A DNA stretch of 64,000 nt from the NCBI GenBank assembly GCA_018340375.1, contig JAFFJZ010000004.1, positions 25,828,001-25,892,000 of the forward strand, read 5' to 3'. The notes below the pieces were generated by a model. It had not been told where the DNA came from. It made no database searches and saw only the letters and a program-made list of their open reading frames with translations. This DNA comes from Gonatopus flavifemur. Lineage: Eukaryota; Arthropoda; Insecta; Hymenoptera; Dryinidae. Made by a program: the position numbers and the translations under genes. Positions 22,419-34,200 of the stretch are shown here, piece after piece; position 1 is the first letter of the stretch, and each line of letters starts with the position of its first letter.

Positions 22419-24348
22419 TAGGGGTGCACGAGACGAGATTCTCGACGATACTTTAAAAGTCTCGTCTCGGTATCGAGAAATACTATCAAATGCGAGTATC
22501 GTCTCGGTATCGGCTCGGTATCGTGGACACGGTATCGTTATCGTCTCGTCAGTATCGGTATCGCCTGATATTTCTTATAAAAGTAACAATACTCCACCAT
22601 TATACTCTGAGTATCAGTGTAGCAGTATCAGCTGGTCAAATGAACAGCACAGCTTTGTTCAGTTGCTCAGAAAGACATAGAAAACCGATCATTCAGAGTA
22701 CAGAAGCGACTTACGGGCCCCAATTTTCTTGAAATTGGGTTGAAAAACTTTATTCTCACAAAGGAATAATACAAAGTTCCTTGACTTCAGAATCAAAAAT
22801 ATATACCTCATCATATATCTTTCGTTTCATTTGAGTTGGAAACCGTTTGACAAAAACGGAAGGAGATGAAATACTTGGGAACAATCCGGGCCCCCAGAAA
22901 ACTCCGGGGCCGGGGGGAAACACCCTGGCAGTCCCCCCCTCTCGTCAGGCCTGGTTGTATTTAACCACTTCATTCAGCAGTAGGGTCTCCATCTCAGCAA
23001 GGAACTCTAAAATTTCTCCAGAATAGTATACAATTTCGAGAAATTTCCAAGTTGAAAGTGAATTCTCTAATAGAAATATTTTATCGGAGTTTATTAAAGG
23101 GATACAAGCGTATCATTCGAATAAAAATTTTATTGTAAGATTTCTCTGGAAGAATATATAAAACCCCTGGTGAAAATGAAGCGGATGGAGCGACGCGGAA
23201 GAGTAAACGGAACCGTATCTAAGCGCAAAAGAAGCGGAAATTGAAAGGTTTTTACGCTCCATCTGTTTCAACATTTTTCACCAGGGACAGTCTGACATTT
23301 TCAGGAAATAATATTTGATACTCTATGTATTGCGCTATCGAAGATTATTCTTTGAAAATTGTAGACTGTTCCATAAATTCAGCACATAGAAGTCTCACAG
23401 ACAAAATGTTTTTTACGCTGATGAACGGATAAAAATGCCGCTCGAAAATATCAGAATTCTTGTTATCTTTCTCAGTGAACTAGAAACAGGAATATAATAT
23501 TTGTAATATGAATTTTTACATAAAAGTACGAAAGATTACGAATATCGTAGAAAAAGTCATAGGTAGGATTGAAGTTTTAAACGCTGAACGTGAAATTTTA
23601 TAAAGCATATAGTAAAATTCAGTTACTGATTCGTAATCACCCTTATTTTTATGTAAAAATCCATTTCACAAACGTTCCTGTTTCTGGTTTAGCAAGCAAA
23701 AGGAGAAAAAGTAGTATATTTTTTTCTCCGTGTATCTCCTTGAGATGTATGTTGAATTTGTCCTAACAACTGATGATATTCATATGATATTACTGGAATA
23801 TTATCCACAATTTCCGTGTGTGTGTACAGCCGAATGAATGTTCAAATGATCTATTATTTTTGTACTAACATCAATCAATTGAAGTTGTAATTCAATATTG
23901 ATGTATAATTAATTTTTCTATCAGTCTTGATATCTTGAAACACTGTGTTTTTCCACGGAAAATTCCTCTGAATATCTATGAACATCTTTGAAAAACTATG
24001 AACACCTCTGAAAAACTGCACTGGAAGTCTTTGAGATTTTCAGAGACTCCCAGTGAAATTTTTCCACCAGGCAATTTTCAAAATAAGACCATATACATAT
24101 CTTATAAATTGGGAGAGATATACAGCTCTTTTTGAAGAGGAATTTTGTCACATGTATCATTTTGAAATACTCCTTTCCTATTATTTCCATATTGAAAAAA
24201 ATCAACACTATTGATTCTCGAGTATCGAATATCCGGTCTCGGTATCGTCTCGACTCCAAATACAACAGTATCGTCTCGGTAACGTCTCGTGATGTCGAGA
24301 CGATATCGAGACGATACCGATACTGGTCTGGAGTCTCGTGCACCCCTA
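22419..24348. mobile_element. 1.9-kb element with GGGGTGCACGAGAC ends (hAT-like)
   Basis: TAGGGGTGCACGAGAC at 22419 is mirrored by GTCTCGTGCACCCCTA ending at 24348. AGTGGA flanks both sides (22413-22418 and 24349-24354), a 6-bp direct repeat. Both subterminal zones (22435-22570 and 24215-24335) are arrays of TCGAGACGATA, CTCGGTATCG and related words. The interior is non-coding and holds a small MITE (23165-23286). TAGGGGTG-type ends are common for hAT elements, but hAT normally gives 8 bp, so the assignment is tentative. Confidence 0.7.
23165..23286. mobile_element. Small MITE with CCCTGGTGAAAATG ends
   Basis: CCCTGGTGAAAATGAAGCGG at 23165 is mirrored by CATTTTTCACCAGGG ending at 23286, flanked by AC on both sides. 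Inner arms share GCGGATGGAGCG versus CGCTCCATCTG. The ends match those of the 19075-21165 element. It is nested inside the 1.9-kb element. Confidence 0.7.
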
Positions 24349-24599
24349 AGTGGAAGGGATGAGATTTTGTGGAGTCGAAAATTCTGCCATTATTCTTCAA
24401 AATCGATATCAAACTAAGAACTATATTGGACGCACGTCGATATGTTACCTAACCTCAGAGTCTATTGTTTTGGCTGCAGAGGTCGCGCGGGAAGAAGAGG
24501 GGATTAACAAAAGAAAAAGCAGCGCTTCCCTGCAAATATTAACAGCCGCTCTCGACGATATAAACCTCGAGTCCGGAGCAGGAGCTAGTAAAGTGGATA
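24349..24599 (+). other. GC-richer open stretch, possible old exon
   Basis: A plus-strand frame (24350 onward) has a non-AT-biased, helix-like translation with Ala/Glu/Lys/Ser/Leu between about 24470 and 24597, and is then cut by the foldback inserted at 24600. I do not recognise a family. It could be an old coding fragment split by insertion, or chance. Confidence 0.17.
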
Positions 24600-25108
24600 C
24601 ACGGAGAAAAATGCAGCTCGAAAGGATAGTAATCTTTAATAGAAAATTGGAGAATGTTTCTTAAAATCTGAGAATTTTCCTTCAGTTCGTAATAAACATA
24701 AAACGGTTCAGATTTGTCTTGAATATTGCTCGAGAAACAATGAAAAATCATCAATACTTAACAAATCATAAGAACAAATATGAAGTTTCCAAAAGTCGCG
24801 CATGAAATTTTACAAAGTGGATAACAAAATTCTGTAATTTGAAAATAAGATTTCAAAATGTTGTTATTTACTTTATAAAATTTCATGCGCGACTTTTGGA
24901 AACTTCAAACTTGTTTTTATGATTTCTTAAGTATTGATAATTTTTCATTGTTTTTTGAGCAATATTCAAGAGAAGTCTGAACCGTTCTATGTTTATTACG
25001 GACTTGAGAAAAATTCTTGGACTTTAAGAAATATTCTCAGATTTTAAGAAATATTCTCCAATTTTCTATTGAAGATTACTATCCTTTTGAGCTGCGTTTT
25101 TCTCCGTG
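24600..25108. mobile_element. 509-bp foldback, CACGGAGAAAAATGC ends, TA duplication
   Basis: An almost full-length palindrome centred near 24844. The left end CACGGAGAAAAATGCAGCTC is mirrored by GAGCTGCGTTTTTCTCCGTG ending at 25108. The core arms share AAGTTTCCAAAAGTCGCGCA and its mirror, separated by a few tens of bases. TA flanks both sides (24598-24599 and 25109-25110). Non-coding. It is among the longest-armed members of the CAC-ended group. Confidence 0.85.
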
Positions 25109-25130
25109 TAGCTCAATGAATCGGCTCACA

Positions 25131-25379
25131 CACGGAGAAAAATAGATACTAATGAGTATCAGAAATATTATACGGTTTAGTATAGGAGGACAAGCATCTA
25201 GATTATACCCTTGGGATACTAGTCTTCAATAATATTTCATTACTCCTCATAATCTGCATTATACTCCTTATAAACTGGATTATACTCCTCAACATCTGGA
25301 TATTAGGGACTAGGAAAAATTGGTATAATTCAGATGCTTGTCTTCAGTTGCTTGTCATTAGTATCTATTTTTCTCCGTG
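25131..25379. mobile_element. MITE, CACGGAGAAAAATAG ends, CA duplication
   Basis: CACGGAGAAAAATAGATACT at 25131 is mirrored by AGTATCTATTTTTCTCCGTG ending at 25379. CA is present on both sides (25129-25130 and 25380-25381). The interior differs entirely from the neighbouring 24600 element although the outer 14 bases are the same. The right flank continues CAGCACAACAGTCCAGAA, which is the end motif of the hairpin at 54755. Confidence 0.83.
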
Positions 25380-26556
25380 CACAGCACAACAGTCCAGAAA
25401 GTGTTCATAATGCATCCATTTGGAACTGAGAATATCCAAAGTAGATCCATTAAGTTCATTTTTGACCTGTTGTGATTTGTGGTGAAGGGGGCACGTCCCG
25501 TGTCCCGAACAATTTTATTTCATACAACCGGAGCGCTACTTACAACAATGTGTTTAGTCAGGGAGGGTTCCTCATCCGGTGCCTTAGTGGCTCATAATGC
25601 TTTCCATGCAAGAAGTGATTTGAAGGAACTCATTTTTCAAGGCCCAGGGCCTATCAATGTTTAAAATCGAAAACGTCCAGAGTCAGTTCAGTTGGTTGAA
25701 TTTTGAAAATTTTCAATAAATATTCATAACTCAAATGTGATGAATTACTTATGTTCTCTTCAACTTTTCATAACATTTCTTGCTAATATCGCTGCTAAGT
25801 CTTGAAATAGCGAGGCATGCGGATTCTTTTAAGGAGGTAAACCACTGTAGAGGCTTAAAAGAAAGAAAATTCTAAACAACATATCGGAGTTTGGTAAAAA
25901 GTTTTTTTGTCATGAAATACCACTTTTGAAAATGAAATAAAAGTATCACTATGCTTCACAGATTGCTCGGATTTTCGAAATCCGAGGATTAAAAATGTTC
26001 AAATTCGAATAAAATACTTGTTTTCTTACTTTCATCGCCGAATTACGACAAGGCACGAATTGGAAAAAAAATTTGGCTCGGATTTTTGAAAAAGTTCAGA
26101 AAAAATCCCAAATCTCATGTTTGGAGAATAAGTTTGTATGTCAAAAGTTTTTCAAGATCAATCATTTGAAAGAAAATGGATTTCTTAAAACTGAAAAATT
26201 TTACCCCAATGTATACATCAAAGAACACAATAAGAAAAAAAATAAATGATAAGTGTCTCTTATTTTTCAATAAAGAATTCGAGCATAATCATTTCAAAAA
26301 TATTCAGAAACTCAGTGTAAATCTCGTATGGAATGGAACGATTACAGGATTTAAACACTGTGAGTGCATTGAAATAAAACATGTGAATCTGCAATGTATA
26401 GTGAAAGATAATATCGTTAATAAACAATCAACTCTTAATCGAAACTTGACATATCTGAAGATATATAGACTTATAATTTATTGATATTGTTTCTATATAT
26501 GTACGTTCCATCTGGAAACATGCACTCTGCGACAGTAGTATTCATGACACATCGTA
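25380..26556. other. Non-coding, AT-rich
   Basis: Begins with a partial CACAGCACAACAG-type hairpin end. No gene recognised; the frame at 26176-26484 is Lys/Asn/Ile-rich and looks like chance AT-rich translation. Confidence 0.33.
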
Positions 26557-26765
26557 CACTGAGGCAAGAGAATATTTCATCCAATGGTATCTATAAAATA
26601 TTTCTTTGAACCAATTAAATATTATTGCAATGAATGAAATGATTTTTGACCGCATGAAGTATTTTCACCAACTGAAAAATCATTTCATCCATTAAAGTAA
26701 AATTTCATTGATATAAAAAAATATCTCATAGATACCATTGGATGCAATATTTTTTTGTCTCAATG
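26557..26765. mobile_element. MITE, CACTGAGGCAAGAG end
   Basis: CACTGAGGCAAGAGAATATT at 26557 is mirrored near 26765 (TTTTTTTGTCTCAATG). Inner arms share CCAATGGTATCTAT and its mirror, and CATTTCATTC-type words. TA precedes the left end, but AC follows the right end, so the duplication is not preserved or the right boundary is degraded. Member of the CAC-ended group. Confidence 0.65.
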
Positions 26766-28476
26766 ACTTTTTTCCCTCCATGTAATCTCCCGTTTTCAGT
26801 TCAGATTGAGTTCCAATAAACGATTCGGATAACCATGATATTGAGGAATATATTCAACTGAACGATTTCACATATTTTATACATTCGTGTAGGAATTTTA
26901 CTAAATATCCTGAATACTTGAAGTACAAAGCACTTTATTATCTTTATGTATCATCTGGTTCATTCTTCAATGCTATTCCTGAGCATTCTTGAGCCAGGTA
27001 CATAAAAATAAGGCTACGAGATTCCAAACATTGAGGTTTAGATTTTTGTGGCCTGGGATTTCTTTCGATCAATTCTTAGTGAAAATATCACAGTAAAAAA
27101 TAGAACTTGCTTTTTTCCTTGATACCAACTTAGTTTGAAATACTGAAGGAATCGCTGAATTCCAATAATTTTTTAAATATAGTCGAACTTTTCACAGTAT
27201 ACAACGCAAATCGAAATGTATCTAAAACTAGTTTGGAGATTATTAGGAAAATGAATCAAGGTATATGCCGAGCGGCATTTGAATAATGAAATGCATACTT
27301 AGCGCACACAAGGAATATATCCAATATGCAATGTAATTTCTCTGCAAAATTATGTTTATTTTTTTCCACTAAATATCTTGAGTTTTATTAAAGAACGATA
27401 GAACAAAACTATCTACTATAAATGAAGCGCATGAATAAATCAACTTTTTTCATAAGAGTTGTGATTTTTTAGTTTCAACACATACCAAAAGTAAGAAGGA
27501 AATAATTTGAAACATTTCCACGACTCCGCTACTCTTCTTTACCCTGTACGGACTGGGAAGAGTTTGTTGGTGCCAAATAAGGATGGTTAATTAGAAACAA
27601 GCTATCTTTGGGTCAAATAAGATTTGTCAATAGTTAACAAACTTTATTTGATTGAACATAAATTTGGAATGCCTTTTTCTCAGTGCGTTAATCTATTTTC
27701 ACTCTATTTATTACATAACAAAGAATAGATTGTTTTTAACGAACAATTAAATAGCTTAAAATGTTTTTCAATCCACCTTTTACAATTGATCATAATTTTC
27801 TTAACTATTAAGATGCGTCGAATAATCCTTCTTCTCTTATCAATAAGTAATGTCAACGTTCACTCCATATATTATCCACATATCAAACTCATTTTAGAAA
27901 TAGTGGTTATCTCTTGTGTTTTAAAATTTGACAAAGCTCCTTTCCATCGTTGAATTGTTTCTCGTATCGTTTGGTTTTTGGAGGATTATCCCAACAAATT
28001 CTGTTTCTGTTTTCGTGTCTCACTTCTAGATAAGCGGCTTTCAAACATACAGAACTGACGGAGTTACAAGAAAGAGAAATAACTTTCTTCAATCCCCTTT
28101 ATCTAGCGATTATGTTGGTGTTTCTTTAATGCATGAAATGGCATTTGAACGATGATTACAATAGTGGCTCCCACAAACGAGGGTGGGTGCCATGCTCTAC
28201 CTCTTTTGAAGAGAAGACAAAAAGAGAAAGATAGGCAAACCAAGAAATAAAGAAAGAGAAGATATTGAATGAATCCCTTTTCACATTCATCGTAAGAAGA
28301 ATTTTTCAAATTTTGCCGATGATATGCAAAACAATGTAGTTTTCCGTGCATCGTTCACTCCACTCGTTTTGGAAGATTGATGATATCATTATTTCCCCCA
28401 TGCTCACCATCGGGAACTATTTATGTATCTTCCTTTTATATTTTTCATGTGATCTAAAATAAGTAGAATAATTATA
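26766..28476. other. Non-coding, AT-rich
   Basis: No gene recognised. The word TTTTTCTCAGTG at about 27676-27687 resembles the right end of a CAC-type MITE, but its left end could not be located. Confidence 0.33.
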
Positions 28477-28739
28477 CACCGAGGGAAAAATTCACAGGAA
28501 CAATAAAATCTTGAAGTGAATAGTTGCGAAAAATACTTGATTGATTTGGATCAAGTTTGATTGAATGGACTGAACATCCATCCTTTCTGACAAAATATTT
28601 CGCGAAATATTCAATACTTGGTTGATTGAATCAATTCAATCCGATTGATTCAATGGATATTTATCTACATCAACTAAGTATCTTTTGGAGACTATTCAAT
28701 TGGATACGTTATTTTTGCCATGAATTGTGTTTTTCAATG
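28477..28739. mobile_element. MITE, CACCGAGGGAAAAA end, copy related to 39307
   Basis: The left end CACCGAGGGAAAAATTC and right end TTTTTCAATG (28739) are degraded versions of the CACTGAG type. TA flanks both sides (28475-28476 and 28740-28741). It is 263 bp, against 262 bp for the copy at 39307-39568. The two share GGAACAATAAAA, ATACTTRATTGATTTG and ACTATTCAA blocks in order. Older than that copy, judging by divergence. Confidence 0.76.
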
Positions 28740-30116
28740 TAAAAGTGCTAGATGGATCTTATGAAAAATCGATCAAATGATATTCTAGTTTTGAATTTTA
28801 TATAACTTTTATGAACACTGTTCAGTTGGAATCATCCGTAGGTTTCTGAAGAGTGTAGAAATGGAGTTGGTTTATTAAGTTCCGCTTCATCAAGACGAAT
28901 CATCAATTATCGAGATATGCAAATTTCCCATCCAGCACATAGTATTCCCGTACAGCACAACCAACGATCCCCTGGCATCTCTCCGTCGCCTCTATGTCGC
29001 TTCTCCGTTCATCCACCTTGTATCCACGTCTCCCTTTCATCCGCCTCGCTTGCACGGAGATGCAATGTAAACATCGGTGAATGTGCTGTTGGGATTACAG
29101 TAATACTACAGCAATATTATTGCGGTATTTGCGCTGAATGGATTATTTATCGTTTTTCCAAGAATAAAGTTGATTATCATCATACCAATAGTACCTCGGT
29201 AAAATCAATCTTTTTTATTAAAATAAAAATGTATCAAAAAATTTTGTTTTCATATTTTGTTAGAATTGATGGGATCGAACATTTTTGGAATGAAAATGAG
29301 AAAATCGATTTATTTTAGAAACCAAACCGTCCATTTCGCAGAAATTTAATTTCTTATGTTATAGATTTTTAAGAGTTGTGTCAGTCGCAGCATTTTAATT
29401 CATTATGTTAAAGATTTTCATTAATGTGTCAGTCATGCTCATTGATGTGATATAACAGGTTGAAATTAAGCCGAATTACCCAATCAATAATGCTCAACTG
29501 ATATTAGATGAATACACATTTGAAAAGCTTCAGTCGAATATTGCCAATATCATGAAACGAAAAGGATCAAAGAACTTCTGATCAAATAAGGCGGACACAT
29601 AACTAAAGACATGTCTTTTGCAACATTTTCAAATTTGTGTTCAATGTGAATTCCTTCACGTAACTTCATTCATATGCAGATATCCTGCCTCTTTCAGATT
29701 ATTTATGCATTCTGATTGCTGACAAATATGAATATATTTCAACCTAAAATGCATGTGACTACATTGAGACCAAACATAGATATGTTTGTACACTGAGAAA
29801 GATTGTTTATAGGTAATGAATGTACGTTCGGTTATGGGAGAATGAATATTTCTTTGAAACAAATATATGATTCCAATAATAAACAAGAGATATTTAGTGG
29901 AAATCGTTTTTCGATAGTCAACAAACGATATGTGTGAGAATTATGATGCGTTTGAGTGAGATGAATGCGCATTGTATCATAATTGAATATACATTTTTCA
30001 ACTATGAATGAATTTTATTCTGTGAGAAAATGCTGATCAGTTACTCATTATTCCCGCATATGATGTGAAACAAGGAGAAGAATTATATTGAAGGAAGATA
30101 AATCATTTCATCTGTA
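28740..30116. other. Non-coding; pyrimidine-rich patch at 28930-29080
   Basis: A C/T-rich stretch (CCGTCGCCTCTATGTCGC, CCACCTTGTATCCACG) stands out from the AT-rich background and gives a Ser/Pro/Arg-rich frame that I do not trust. A CACTGAGAAAGATT word at 29791, preceded by TA, may be a MITE left end without a visible partner. Confidence 0.3.
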
Positions 30117-30347
30117 CACTGTAAGAAATGATTGTGGAATTTTCCCAGTTCCTCCACAGATGGGGAATTTCTCATCATAATTTGCTGGATTTTTCCTTCA
30201 TTTATGGAGGATTCAACACCCGAAAAACAAAATAATTCCTCAATGTGGTGGAAAAATCTCTCATTTTCGATGGAAAAACCATTTCTTCACGATGAAGGGA
30301 CGAAATCCACCAACAGTGTGAAGAAAAACCCTACATTTTTTACAGTG
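30117..30347. mobile_element. MITE, CACTGTAAGAAATG ends, copy 2
   Basis: Ends CACTGTAAGAAATGATTGTG and CATTTTTTACAGTG, with TA on both sides (30115-30116 and 30348-30349). Collinear with 14497-14749, sharing CCTCCA(C/T)AGATGGGGAAT, TTCACGATGA and CCAACAGTGTGAAGAAAAA. This copy keeps the perfect CACTGTAA/TTACAGTG ends. Confidence 0.85.
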
Positions 30348-31182
30348 TATTCACATCATGCAAAAAATATATACACATCATAGAAGTTTGAGAATAAATG
30401 ATTAGACAAGGCATTTGAGACACAACCACAATATAGAAACGTTGTTATCATAATTCCAAATATGAATTCGTAATATTGCAAAATGTTGTTGATTGCAATT
30501 GTTTATTCTCTAATCATCATCTCTTATTAACTTTCTAATTCCTGTTGAATTCAATAGAATGATTCCTTCGTGTTCTCAACCCTCTTTCTCTGGACGCAGC
30601 GGAAGTGGATAAATATGCAGGAAAAGAAAAAAATGATGGATGAGGGACAGAAGCCTTTGTCGAATTGAAGTATCTGATGAAAATAAGAATTGTGCATAGA
30701 ATTCAAGTACCCGTGATCGAATCAGCGTGAAAAGGTGCGACGTTCTATTCTCCGTTCTTTCAGTTTCTTCATGTGTACAGGGTCGAAGCATTTTCCTGGA
30801 AGCATTTTGGATTTAAATACGGCCTAAAGAAAGAAATGTGTTCCAAAGAAGGACAATATTCAACTATTCCAGGAACCATGAATGCGCACAATACATGACA
30901 AGAGAAAATATGATAATAATTATAAGTCCTAATAAATAAATGAGGTTTCAAAATCATTCCTCACGTTCAAGTATGATTGCTTTATATAATCGATTTCAAG
31001 AAAATGACTACAGATGGACTAGACTACTAGACAACACTCTTGTACTTGGAATCAGAATGATATCAAGAATATTGTCGATACTGGGGATACACGAAAGCAC
31101 GAGACTGATACAGGTTTCGGGTCTCGTTTTGGAATTAGGCCGATGGTTACTTAACAATAGTATTTATTGATATTCAATAATC
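30348..31182. other. Non-coding spacer
   Basis: AT-rich; nothing recognised. Confidence 0.35.
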
Positions 31183-31278
31183 GGGAACCGTCCATAAATT
31201 ACATAACGCTTTTTTTCTGTCGTCCCGTGTCGCACCAACTTCATTAAATAGCGTAGTTACGTAATTCATGGATGGCCC
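31183..31278. mobile_element. Short MITE with GGG..TCCATAAATTAC ends
   Basis: GGGAACCGTCCATAAATTAC at 31183 is mirrored by GTAATTCATGGATGGCCC ending at 31278, in only 96 bp. The end wording resembles that of the 59398-59855 element (GGG...TCYATAAACTACGTAGC), suggesting the same superfamily. No clear target duplication. Confidence 0.6.
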
Positions 31279-34200
31279 TAGTGAAAATTATAAATTTTGG
31301 TTTGCCAAACGGGACTGGTGCAGACGTAGTGCGGGCGCATCACGTCCACAAAAGTACCGCAAAAATGCAACATGCCTGAATCAGATCTGTTTGGCGAACT
31401 CGAAATGAAAATTTTCACTCAGGGGTTCCTCTTGGAAATTATGTGTAATAATCTGATCTAGACGTCTCATATGCCATCATTACGAATGAAATAGGATGAT
31501 TTTTTCGAAATATCAGTATTTTATGAATTCTTAAATGAGATTGATACCCTGATTAAATGAATGTTGAAATGAAATCAAACTATAGTACAGTGTGTACATT
31601 CATTTTGAGCTCATAACTGAACAATATATTATTTCAAGCATCTCAAACTTTGTTCAAAACTGAGAAAATTGTTGATCTCCCGATCGGTTATTAAGTGTCA
31701 CATGAGCGTACACTCGAATTCTCAGTAAAACTCATAGTCTATCCCTTAATCTATGATCAGACATCGAAAATATGTGCCAATATGCACCTACTTTTCCGAT
31801 GACGATGCCTACACCACCCTACTAGTGATTTCCCATATTATACACACATATACATGCATACTTTTGAAACCGTAATGAATTATTGCATTTTGAAAGATGA
31901 AGTCTTGAGAATGAATGATAAACTACTCATCTTCATCATGACGTGAAGAGTATTACAAAATCTACCCAACGCAAAATTCCGAAAAAAATCTCAAAAATCT
32001 CCTTTCCGCTTCTTTTGCGAAAACAATAAAGCGATATATGCTGATGTGTCAATGGTTCATAAAAAATGATTCGAGGTAAAAAAACTACATGTCACATGAG
32101 TGAAACCACTTCTGAATCCGCGACTACATAAAAACAGTTAACGTTTTCCACCTTATCCAATTTCTGACTTTACTTGACTCTCCCCTACGTGTATTCAACG
32201 AATAACTGGTCCAAGGAAAGAAGCTTTACAATCAATCGATATCGGCCCCATAGAATCGACTAAAACATCTTTATGATTCCTTGGACGGTCCTATTCCCGC
32301 TTCTTGAAAAACCGAAAAAAAAGGGAAACATGGAGAACCTTGAACCCATTTTCACCACCTGGAAGGAAAAGGAAAACTGAGCAAAGCCTTAAAATCTGAC
32401 TCCCATATTGAAGGAATAACTTATTTCCTCGGTTCGTAATAACTAGGGTTTCTTCTTGGTTTGCATAAAAGTATCAAATATTCAGAAAATATAAGTAAAG
32501 TAATAGTATGTTGTGACTGTACGATGCTTCATCTGTGAGACAACAAATACATGTCGTATTTTAATAGTTGAAATTCTTGTTTTTTTTTTACATTCACTCA
32601 TTTGCTGATTAATTGAGAATGATAAACGAGCACAATGACTTTTTCTTTCAATGTAATTTGAATACTGATGCGAATTCCAACGAATTGAATTTTTTGTATA
32701 AAAAAATAATTAATTTCTATCGAATTCTATATAATTCTTATCAAAACTTGATAAGTATTACACACAGAAGATTCGATTCGTCATGATTTGTACATTTCTA
32801 CCAATGAAATATGCAAATCTTTAAATTTTTGTATACTCAGTAGGTTGAAGCTTATCGAGCGTGTTGATGAATTATTTCTTCTGGTTCAACAACCATTCAT
32901 TGATTCCAATTCTATTCCAAGATAAGCGTCTAAATATAACATTCCGAACTAAATGATGATTTTTCGGATTTCCATGTTCATTCTTCTCCGTGTTCCCTGT
33001 AATTAGACTGAGAAAGTGCATGCGAATATAAATTTCCAGTGTTGCATGTCTTGTGTAGATTTCCTACAAATGCAATGGATGATCTATGTTACATATTTCC
33101 GTCTCGGAAAAAGTATGAAACATTTTCCTCTATGTAATTCAAGTAAAATATGCAAAATATATATATATATTTGCATAAACTTCCGCAATCTTACTCCCGA
33201 ATGGATGTTGAGACTTATCGCTATCCAGCTATGATCGATTGCCAAAATTTAACCAGATTTTGCATCAGAGTTTCCAAACTAGTATGTAACCTGAAATACG
33301 CATCTAATTAATTCTCACTGATTCTTATTCATTGTGAATACAGCGTTTTAGGTATCCGATGATTTCTTATTATCACCGATTCGTTTATCCAGATTTTTCA
33401 TCGAAATTAAATTGGTTCATGCAGGTTTTAATGAGATTTCTCAAAGTATTACCAATCACTGGTAATTTTAGACCGTAGACAGGTAGTAATGTAACTCTTA
33501 CTTTTCTGAGTGACGGGAAGAGATAGACTATACAGTAGGTAAAAGAAATTCAAATTCAAATTTTATTGTCATGTGTTTGCACTGGTGGAGACACAGAGGA
33601 AACAGGATCTCCGAATGAAGCATGGCTGTCACAGAAGGATCAAGTTATTCGGAGTATTCCTGAAAACAACGTTTATTTCGCGATGGATTTAAGCCCGGGA
33701 TGTTCAAACGTTTGTTCCTCCTATCCACGTTCATTGAACATTTTTCAGAACCCTATATTTCCTTGGAGTAATTTCTTCGAATGCAGTTTACAAATTTCAG
33801 CGAATGTATTCATGTAACGTGGTCCAATGACTTTCAGGTGTGATCAAAATATCTTCCAAAAACTACATTGCTCCAATATTGAATATTGCAATTTTATCTT
33901 CTCATTCTTCAACGCTCTAACAAATGATTTATTCATGTCTCAGAAGCCTGGCACTCTCTTGATGGTAGATAAGTTCTAAACTTTGCAGGTCTGTGAACGA
34001 TTTGGAGATTCCATCGTGTATGTGATAAATTCCAATGGAAGTGTTCATAATCTCCGATCAACGCATCTCACTCGCGGACCGCACTTTATTTTGGATTATA
34101 TCCAAATGCGTATGACGATGATAGTTTCAAATTCTGATCGGCAACCGATAGAATGCATTCTCATGAATCTGGCATATCAGATTACGGATGTGCAGAAAAT

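Noticed and set aside
28917..29318. 133-codon frame in a pyrimidine-rich patch
   Set aside because: Ser/Pro/Arg composition follows from the C/T-rich DNA, and the second half becomes AT-rich Lys/Ile/Phe sequence without any boundary signal.
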